From Dugong dugon (Eukaryota; Chordata; Mammalia; Sirenia; Dugongidae): a stretch of DNA of 64,000 nt. Location: the NCBI GenBank assembly GCA_030035585.1, contig CM057467.1, positions 68,684,941-68,748,940 on the forward strand. Direction: 5' to 3'. The notes under the pieces were generated by a model. That model was not told where the DNA came from, ran no database searches, and saw nothing but the letters and a program-made list of their open reading frames with translations. Positions 55,990-64,000 of the stretch are shown one piece after another. Position numbers and translations under genes: made by a program. The number at the start of each line of letters is the position of its first letter. Position 1 is the stretch's first letter.

Positions 55990-57450
55990 TGTAAGGGTAA
56001 ATTTTTCACCTTTGTAGTTAATAAGTAATTTGTGGAGGGATTCTTTGAGACTTTGGTATTTTATGTTCCCGATAACCTTTCGCTCAACATGCATTGATGG
56101 CCCTTGCCTGAGTCACTTCTTACGTTGGGGATTGTTGATAGTAATTTTCTAATTCTGCCATTTCATCTATATTCATTAGTAGGCATTCTTCTTCATGAAG
56201 AACTGTTTTTCTCTCTTTTTTTTCTTCACTCTCTTTCCCACTTCCTTCCCCTCTTCCTCTCTTTTTACTTTTTGAAGTAACATTATGGACTCGTGAATTG
56301 TATTTTTTTGTTCAGTGTGTTATAATCCATTACCATCATTCTTTTTGATACTCAAATTATCTCAAGTTTAGCCATTGGGAGTCCCATCAAGCCAGTTCCT
56401 GTGTCCTTTTGACATGACCTCATTAGTCTTTGCTGCTTTGCTTTCTGGCAAGAGATGGTCCAGACTCATCTTGAACTTTTCTAGTCCAAGTCCTGGAACC
56501 ATCAATTTCTCCAAGGAGCCCAGGTTTCTTTTCATAGGAGGTGACATTTAGAAACCAAGATGTGGGATCAGGTGTGCTCATTGCTACTGGGGTGTCATTT
56601 TTAGGACCTTTTAGTAAACAGAACTAGAAAATGATAGATAGGCAGACAGACATATATACAGATGATAGAAGACAGATAGACAGAATGATAGATAATCGTC
56701 ATTAATGGGTTTGTTGTTTTGTTGTACAACAGTTAGTCCTCACTGATAGTGCAAAGGGAGTAGATTGCACAGGAAGTAATTTCACTGTGGAAGCTTGGTA
56801 GGTGATAATGTAGGGAAAAGGGAAATTTGCACAAGAAGAGCCCATATCTACTACCAGGGCTCCATGAGAATGCAGGCTGTTGGCTAGGACTTCTGTGACT
56901 GGCTTCAGCCTCCCGCTTGACCTGGATTGAAAAATGTCTTCAGAAGGCTGGTTCTCCTGGGTATCCAAGCCTGGAACCTCCCAGAAGCCATGACTCAGAG
57001 GTCAAGAGTGCAAGGGATTCATCCTCTTTGAGTCTGGTTTAAGTCTGTGAAATGACGATAATATGATCTGTCCTGCCTGGGTCCCAGAGTTGTTATAAGG
57101 ATCACTATAGAATGTATTTATTTTTAAAAATTGTTAACCAGTCTCATCAATACATTTATAACAAAATTCCTTACCTTTTTTATTGTATTAATACCACAGT
57201 TTGAAATTTTGTTGCTTTATAATCTGATTTAATACCTGACATTAAGATATCTGTTCTTTTTCGGACATTCTTTCGGATTATCACTCATTGAGTTTTCGAA
57301 ATTGAAATTTTAAAATTTTTTTAAATTGTTCTGTTGAGAAAAATCGTATTGGGATTTGAATTAGGACAGCATAACAACTATAATTAATTTAAGAACAACA
57401 AACTTAAGATATTTAGTTCTCCTCCCGGAAGCATCATAGGTCTCTATATA

Positions 57451-57606
57451 AACCCAAACCCATTGCTGTCAAGTCGATTCTGACTCATAGCGACCCTGTG
57501 GGACAAAGTAAACTGCCCCATAGTTTCCAGGGAGCATCTGGTGGATTCAAACTGCCGACCTTTGGTTAGCAGCCATAGCTCTTAATCACTAGTCACCAGG
57601 GTTTCC
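57451..57606 (-). repeat. AfroSINE with 13-bp TSD
   Basis: A reverse copy: aacccaaacccattgctgtc, aagtcgattctgactcatag, cagggagcatctggtggatt, gacctttggttagcagccat. Target-site duplication aggtctctatata (57,438-57,450) / aggtctctgtata (57,607-57,619). Confidence 0.9.
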
Positions 57607-57679
57607 AGGTCTCTGTATAGTCAAACCCTATTTATGCTGCTTAATAACATGTCATCTCAATGTGTTTTTGGAGGGGCAC

Positions 57680-57900
57680 AGGCTTTGGAGAGAGACCTCA
57701 GTTGGAATTCTGGCTCTGCCACCTTTAGCTAATTGATCCGCAGCAACTGACCTCACCACTCTGTGCTTCTGTTTCATGATCTAAAAACTGAAATGATAAC
57801 AGTGTGGTAGTTTAATGACATAATCTACGGGAAAATGCTTCCCGTAGCTTGGGGCATATCTTAGGTGCTCAGTGGACTTGCCATATGTTGGGTGACTATG
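57680..57900 (+). repeat. MIR-type SINE
   Basis: Sense MIR wording: ggaattctggctctgccacc, ctgtgcttctgtttcatgat, cttaggtgctcagtgg. Degenerate. Confidence 0.6.
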
Positions 57901-58079
57901 GAGGGCGTTCTGGGCCTTCCTGGGGTCCTGTCCCTCTGTCTGCAGATGTGAGAGGGCAAAGCCAGACCAGCAGTGGACTAGTTGCCTAAGTAGCCTACCC
58001 TAGTCTGGCCTGGACAGAGAATAAGGGTGTGTATGCATCTCTTGCTCACATGGGGACCCTGTGGTGGAAAGGGGAAATG

Positions 58080-58290
58080 ATCAGAGGTGTTGGACTCAGA
58101 CACACCTGGATTCAAATCCCAGCCCCTCCACTGGCTAGCTATGTAACCTTGAGCAGTTTCTTAACCTTTCTGAGCCTCAGTTTCCTCATCTGTAAAATGG
58201 AGATAGTAGTAGTATCTGTCTCACCAAGTGTTTGTGAAGACATTGAATGAGGTAATGCATGTAAAGCATTTAGCACAATACCGTAATTCT
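58080..58290 (+). repeat. MIR-type SINE, well preserved
   Basis: tggattcaaatcccagcccc, tctgagcctcagtttcctca, tctgtaaaatggagatagta, gaatgaggtaatgcatgtaa, agcatttagcaca: the standard MIR order in sense. A second weaker copy follows at about 58,520-58,680. Confidence 0.8.
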
Positions 58291-59090
58291 CTACACTTTT
58301 CTATATCTTTTAATTAAAAATAAATAAAATGTTACCAAGTGTTCTGTCAAGTGCCTCATACTGTACTAGCAAGAAGTATGTGTTCAACAGGTGGTATCTG
58401 TTGTTTTATCAAGCAAGCTGCAAAGCAGGGTTTTAAATGGCTGCTTCAGGGATTCTCAAGCTTTTTTAAGCTATTACCACCTTTTGTTGATGTTACAATT
58501 CTTAGAAGTCTGTGCAATGGGAAGAGAATGGGCTCTCCGCTCACTGACTGTGTGTCCTGGCAAGTCAGTAGTCCTTCCGAGTCTCAGTTTTCTCATCTGC
58601 CAGACAGGGGAGAATGATGCCTACTTTGTAGGATTGCCATAGGATTTAAAAGGGCTGATGAGTGTAAAGATCTTGGATTTGATTTAAAAAAAAAAAAAGC
58701 TCAAAAAATGCTCATTCCCTCCCACTCTCAGCCCCTCCCTCCTGCTGCTACCCCTAGTTCCACCAGCACCTGCTGTGTGCTAGGCAGTGAATATGCAGAC
58801 ACATGAGACATTCATTGCTGTCAAAGAGCTCACAATCTAGACAATGTAGACTAGATAAAAACTTTTTTATCACAATCAACAGTATGAAAATATATTTTAT
58901 GTCATGATCTAGTTCATATACGAACACACATAACAGAGACAAAAGTTTCACAGCACAGCATATATACTGGTCATGACCCACTATATTGATTTTATGACTC
59001 ATTAATAGGTCATGACCTTAATTTTTTTCTAGTTTATGGAGGTATAATTTATATACATAAAATTCACCCTTGGTAAGTGTAGTGATTTGA

Positions 59091-62000
59091 ATTTGACAGT
59101 CTTATACGGTCTGTGGGGGCTTGTGTTTTGCTGTGATGGTGGAAGCTATGCCACCGGTATTCAAACATCAGCAGGATCACCCATGGCAGACAGGTTTCAG
59201 CTGAGCTTTCAGACCAGGACAGACTAGGAAGAAGAACCTGCAGTCTACTTCTGAAAAGAATTAGCCAGTGAAAACCTTGTGAATAGCAGTGAGACATTGT
59301 CTGATATAGTACCGCAAGATGAGCGTCTCAGGTTCGAAGGCACTCAAGAAATGACCGGGGAAGAGCCGCCTCCTCAAAATAGAGTCGACCTTAATTGACT
59401 TAATGGAGTCAAGCTTTTGGGACCTTCATTTGCTGATGTGGCACGACTCAAAATGAGAAGAAATAGCTGCAAACATCCCTTAATAATCAGAAGGTAGAAT
59501 GTACGAGGTATGAATCTAGAAAAATTGGAAATGGTGAAAAATGAAATGGAACCCACAAACATCAGTATCCTAGGCATTAGTGAGCTGAAATGGACTGGTA
59601 TTGGCCATTTTGAATTGGACAATCATATGACCTCCTATGCTGAGAATGAAAATCGAAGAGGAATGGTGTTGCATTTATCGTCAAAAAGAACATTTCAAGA
59701 TCTATCCTGAAGTACAGCGCTATCAGTAATAGGATAATATCCTTATGCCCACAAGGAAGGAAGACCAGCTAACACGACTATTATTCAAATTTGAGCACTA
59801 ACCACTGAGGCCAAAGGTGAAGAAATTGAAGATTTTTACCAACTTCTGCAGTCTGAAATTGATCAAACATGCTGTCAGGATGTATTGATAATTATGTGAA
59901 AGTCAGAAATGAAGGATTGGTAGTTGGAAAATATGCCCTTGGTGATAGAAACAATGCTGGAGATCACATGATAGACTTTTGCAAGACTAACGACTTCTTC
60001 ATTGCAAATACCATTTTTCAACAACATAAATGGCAACTGTACACATGGACCTCACCAGATGAAATACACAGGAATCAAATCGACTACATCTGTGGAAAGA
60101 GATGATGGAAAAGCTCAATATCATCAGTCAGAACAAGGCCAGGGGCCGACTGCGGAACAGACCATCAATTGCTCATATGCAAGTTCAAGTTGAAACTGAA
60201 CAAAATTACAACAAGTCCACAAGAGCCAAAGTACGACCTTCACTATATAGCACCTGAATTCAGAGACCATCCCAAGAATAGCTTTGATGCGTTGAACACT
60301 AATGACCGAAGACCAGATGAGTTGTGGAATGACGTCAAGGACATCATACATGAAGAAAGCAAGAGGTCATTAAAAAGACAGGACAGAAAGAAAAGACCAA
60401 AATGGATGTCAGAAGAGACTCTGAAATTTGCACTTGAATGTTGAGTAGCTAAAGCGAAAGGAAGAAATGATGAAGTAAAAGAGCTGAAAAGAAGATTTCA
60501 AAGGGCAGCTCAGGAAGACGAAACCAAGTATTATAATGACGTGCAAAGAGCTGGAGATACAAAACCGAAAGGGAAGAACTTGCTCGGCATTTCTGAAGCC
60601 AAAAGGACTGAATAAAAAATTCAAGCCTCATGTTGCAATATTGAAGAATTCTACAGGGAAAATATTAAATGACACAGGAAGCATCAAAAGAAGATGGAAG
60701 GAATACACAGAGTCATTATACCAGAAAGAATTGGTCGACGTTCAACCATTTCAGGAGGTAGCGGATGATCAGGAACCGATGGTAATGAAGGAAGAATTCC
60801 AAGCTGCACTGAAGGCATTAGCGAAAAACAAGGCTCCAGGAATTGACGGAATACCAATTGAGATGTTTCAACAAATGAAAGCAGCACTGGAAGTGCTCGC
60901 TCATCTATACCAAGAAATTTGGAAGACAACTACCTGGCCATCTGACTGAAAGAGATCCATATTTCTGCCTACTCCCAAGAAAGGTGATCCAACAGAATGC
61001 GCAGAGTATTGAACAATATCATTAGTATCACAAACAAGTAAATTTTTGCTGAAGATCATTCAAAAGCAGTTGCAGCAGTGCACAATTCAAGCTAGATTCA
61101 GAAGAGGACGCTTAACCAGGGATATCACTGCTGATATCAGATGGATCCTGGCTGAAAGCAGAGAATACCAGAAAGACGTTTGCCTATGTTTTATTGACTA
61201 TGTGAAGGCACTCAGCTGTGTGAATCCTAACAAATTATGGATAACATTGCGAAGAATGGGAGTTCCAGAACACTTAAAATTGTGCTCCTGAGAAACCAGT
61301 ACAATCAAGAGGCAGTCGTTCTAACAGAACAAGGGGATACAGTGTGGTTTAAAGTCAGGAAAGGTGTGCGTCAGGGTTATATCCTTTCACCATACTTATT
61401 CAGTCTGTATCCTGAGCAAATAATCCAAGAAGCTGGACTATATGAAGAAGAACACGGCATCAGGATTGGAGGAAGACTCATTAACAACCCGCGATATGCA
61501 GATAACACAACCTTGCTTGCCGAAAGTGAAGAGGACTTGAAACACTTACTGATGAAGATCAAAGACCACAGCCTTTGGTATGGATTACACCTCAACATAA
61601 AGAAGACAAAAATTCTCACACCTGGACCAAGAAGCAACATCATGATAAATGGAAAAAAGATTGAAGTTGTCAAGGATTTCATTTTACTTGGATCCACAAT
61701 CAACACCCATGGAAGCAGTAGTCAAGAAATCAAAAGATGCGCTGTATTGGGCAAATCTGCTGCAAAAGACTTCTTTAAAGTGTTGAAAAGCAAAGATATC
61801 ACCTTGAAGACTAAGGTGCGCCTCACCCAAGCCATGGTGTTTTCAGTCGCCTCATATGAATTCGAAAGCCGGACGATGCATAAGGAAGACTGAAGAAGAA
61901 TTGGCGTCTTTGAATTGTCATGTTGAAGAAGGATATCGAATATACCATGGACTGCCAAAAAACGAACAAATCTGTCTTGGAAGAAGTACAACCAGAATTC

Positions 62001-62259
62001 TCCTTAGAAGTCAGGATGGCGAGACTATGTCTCACATACTTTGGACGTGTTATCAGGAGGGATCAGTCTCTGGAGAAGGACATAATGCTTGGTAAAGTAG
62101 AGGGTCAGCGAAACAGAGGAAGACCCTCAATGAGATGGATTGACACAGTGGCTGCAACAATGGCTGAAGCAGAACAGTGATTGGGAGGATGGTGCAGAAC
62201 CGGACAGCGTTTCGTGCTGTTGTACATAGGAACTGACTCGACGGCACCTAACAACATAC
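59091..62259 (+). mobile_element. RTE-clade LINE, nearly full length, inactive
   Basis: About 3.2 kb. The 5' region (59,110-59,480) is followed by the endonuclease portion (59,510-60,105; NISILGISELKWTGIGHFEL and, later, HKWQLYTWTSPDEIHRNQID). A linker follows (60,169-60,950, ending NKAPGIDGIPIEMFQQMKAA), then reverse transcriptase (61,046-61,893; RKGVRQGYILSPYLFSLYPE; NNPRYADNTTLLAESEEDLK; LNIKKTKILTPG). The reading frame is broken several times (stops near 59,710, 60,105, 60,445, 60,950, 61,893). The RT active-site box reads YADN where the family has YADD, so a catalytic Asp is lost. The 3' end is gactcgacggcacctaacaa plus a short ACA-type tail, the same tail as AfroSINEs. Duplicated site agtgatttga (59,081-59,090) / agtcatttga (62,260-62,269). 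No reconstruction offered. Confidence 0.9.
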
Positions 62260-62875
62260 AGTCATTTGACTACCACCACATCAAGAGAGAATATTTCCAT
62301 CACTCCAAAATATTCCCTTGTGCCCCTTTGTAGCCAAACTTCCTCACCTACCCACCCCTAGCCCCTAGCAATGACTGATCTGATTTCTGCCCCTATACTT
62401 TTGCCTTTTCCAGAAGGTTGTGTAGATGGAATCTTTTGAGTCTTACTTCTTTAACTTAACATAATGCTTTTGAGATTTGTCTGTGTTGTAGAGTGAATCA
62501 GTAGTTCGTTCCTTTATATTTCCGAGTTGTATTCCATTGTATGATTCTACCACAGTTTGTTTATCCATTTTCATTTTAGTCATTTCCATTTGAGGACAAT
62601 GCTGAATAAAGCTGCTACAAGCATTTATATACAATTTTTTGTGTATGGAAATACTTGTTTCTTCTTTTCTCTTAGTTAAATGTCTAGGAGTGCTGGGTTA
62701 TGTGATAACTGTATACTTAACTTCATAAAAACCTGCTAAACTGTTTCTCACAGTGGTTGTACCATTTTGCACCCTCCCGAGCAGTGTATGAGAGTTTTAG
62801 CTGCTCCACATCTTCACCAGCATTTGGTGTAGTCAAAGTTTTTATTTGCACCATTTTAATAGGTGTATAAGTGGT

Positions 62876-63045
62876 AGCTAGTTACTGCCAAGTCTACTCC
62901 AGCTCTTGGTGACCAATGTGTGTCAGAGTAGAACTGTGCTCCATAGGGTTTTCAGTGGATGGTTTTTCAGAAGTAGATCACCAGGCCTTTCTTCCTAAGC
63001 ACATCTGGATGGACTCGAACCTCCAACCTTTTGATGAACAGCTGA
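62876..63045 (-). repeat. AfroSINE, variant subfamily
   Basis: A reverse copy of the variant seen at 11,081: gttactgccaagtctactcc, tgtgtcagagtagaactgtg, ctccatagggttttcagtgg, agatcaccaggcctttcttc, tggactcgaacctccaacct. Inserted within the ancient L1. Confidence 0.82.
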
Positions 63046-63539
63046 AATGGTTTTAATTTGCATGTCCCTAATGACTAATGATGTTGAGCATCTTTTCATT
63101 TGCTTAGTTGTCATTTGTATATCTTTGGTGAAGTGTTTGTTCAGATCTTTTCCCATTTTTTAATTAAGTGTTTGTTTTCTTGTTATTGAGTTTTGAGAGT
63201 TCTTTTAGATATTTTCATTGGCCGTCCTATATCAGATATGTGTTTTACAAATATTTTCTCCAAGTTTGTAGCTTGTTTGTTCATTTCTTAACAGTGTCTT
63301 TCAAAGAGCAGAAGTTTTTTTTAATTTGGATGAAGTTCAGTTCATCAATTTTTTTTTCTTTTATGGTCTGTTTTTTGTGTCCTGTCCAAGAAATCTTTGC
63401 CTAACACAGAGTCACAAAGATTTTCCCTGGAAGTTTTATAGATTTAGGTTTTACATTTAGATCTAGGATCCATTTCGAGTGAATTTTCATGTATGATGCA
63501 AGATATGGATGTCCAGTGATCTACGTTTTTATAAAAGCA

Positions 63540-64000
63540 GGGAGGAGAGCCATATGCAAATCAAATCATTACATGATAGAATGGTGAGCACTACCAGAGA
63601 GGTTCATGCAAGGTACTAAGAAGCCCTCAAAGGCTAGCTGTTCATCTAGATGGGGAGATTTGAGGACAGCCTCACAGAGGCAGTGACTCATAGGCTGGGT
63701 TGGCCCTGAAGCTTGACAGCAGAGAAGATGGAGAAAGTGGAAAAGATAGGCAAAGGGTGGTGTAAGCAGAGCAAAGGCAGGGAGAGCAGTGACAGAGTGT
63801 GAAGGTGTGTTCAGTGGTACCTGGAGTGTCAGAGCATAGGCTGTGCTGAGGGCAGCTTAGAGGTGAGCAAGGTGCTTTGGGCAGGGAAGTAAGATGAAAG
63901 TCATACTTCAAGAAGATCACTCTGTGGACCAAAATAAAAGATGGGCAGAAGTCAACGAGCTGAGTAAGGATGTGGGGAGAGCCAGGATGAGGCCTGAGCC
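63540..64000. other. Window end, ancient unnamed repeat
   Basis: The wording (aggcagtgactcataggctg; caaagggtggtgtaagcaga; ggcagggagagcagtgacag) recalls the same old dispersed repeat as near 8.9, 17.9 and 37.6 kb. I cannot assign a family. No gene. Confidence 0.4.

Larger units (their letters stand above)
54640..56640 (-). repeat. Ancient L1M-type LINE 3' region, nested host
   Basis: Reverse-strand phrases of an old mammalian L1 3' region: gtatcacatcaggaggcaca, cattggttaaggtggtggca, gtagttaataagtaatttgt, tgcattgatggcccttgcct, aaaccaagatgtgggatcag, cattgctactggggtgtcat. Interrupted by an AfroSINE (55,021-55,224) and a younger L1 3' copy (55,297-55,989), each with its own duplication. Confidence 0.75.
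58990..63540 (-). repeat. Ancient L1M-type LINE hosting RTE and AfroSINE
   Basis: The left flank (58,990-59,090: ctagtttatggaggtataat; aaaattcaccc) is the reverse L1 3' region. The right flank (62,270-63,540: ttgtattccattgtatgatt; gtgtataagtggtagct; atcttttcatttgcttagtt; gtcctgtccaagaaatcttt) is reverse ORF2 C-terminal sequence. Both parts are in order for one minus-strand element. The gap is the RTE LINE, and a variant AfroSINE lies at 62,876-63,045. Fully degenerate. Confidence 0.8.
51251..64000. other. Non-coding flank, probably KCTD21 intron
   Basis: No open frame here encodes a credible host protein; the longest belong to the RTE LINE. 51,290-51,520 is G-rich (aagaaggggcggggctagaa). A MIR lies at about 51,700-51,850 and MIR-like text at about 53,400-53,610. 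52,860-53,400 and 53,620-54,300 are otherwise unassigned, with a (CA)n/(TA)n tract at about 54,208-54,250. 56,640-57,437 is AT-rich with a degenerate GATA-type tract at about 56,633-56,695. Calling it KCTD21 intron 1 is inference from human gene order. Confidence 0.5.

Noticed and set aside
59510..62180. RTE frames as a host gene
   Set aside because: They carry endonuclease and reverse-transcriptase motifs of an RTE LINE, are broken in several places, and sit between target-site duplications.

Overview
The window is mammalian genomic DNA. The lineage is very probably Afrotheria, most likely elephant. The evidence is about a dozen copies of a tRNA-derived SINE with the AfroSINE head (ggagccctggtggcgcag) and tail (gactcaacggcaac), a nearly full-length RTE LINE with the matching 3' tail, and a young L1 family whose 3'UTR recurs in both orientations. 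No prokaryotic, viral or CRISPR-like system is present, and I saw no undescribed multi-gene system. The novelty here lies in retrotransposon structure and a few coding changes.

Two protein-coding genes lie tail to tail. GAB2, a docking/adaptor protein, is on the + strand. Its last seven coding exons occupy 12,183-20,433, followed by a ~4.2 kb 3'UTR ending at an AATAAA at 24,579. The PH-domain exons lie before the window. USP35, a ubiquitin-specific protease, is on the - strand and complete. Ten coding exons run from the ATG at 44,308 down to the stop at 27,279-27,281, with a 3'UTR reaching about 26,050. All splice phases close and give a predicted 1,046-residue protein. The nucleophile is Cys450 and the catalytic His is at 890. 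The 3' ends of the two genes are about 1.4 kb apart. A CpG island at about 50.55-51.25 kb is the probable USP35 promoter. By comparison with human 11q14.1 it is probably shared with KCTD21, whose coding exon is not in the window.

Layout: 1-12,182 is GAB2 intron 3, including a nested pile of L1 and AfroSINE copies (0.9-6.2 kb) and a 315-bp chimeric RTE derivative (9.8-10.1 kb). 12.2-24.6 kb is the GAB2 3' half. 24.6-26.05 kb is the intergenic spacer. 26.05-50.9 kb is USP35, with MIR, L2, AfroSINE and L1 remnants in its introns. 51.2-64 kb has no coding exon and holds two more nested repeat loci, including an RTE LINE with a mutated reverse-transcriptase active site (59.1-62.26 kb).

The two genes are neighbours but there is no sign that they work together. 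GAB2 carries PI3K- and SHP2-recruiting tyrosines downstream of receptor tyrosine kinases. USP35 is a deubiquitinase. Comparisons with human proteins are from memory and marked as such.
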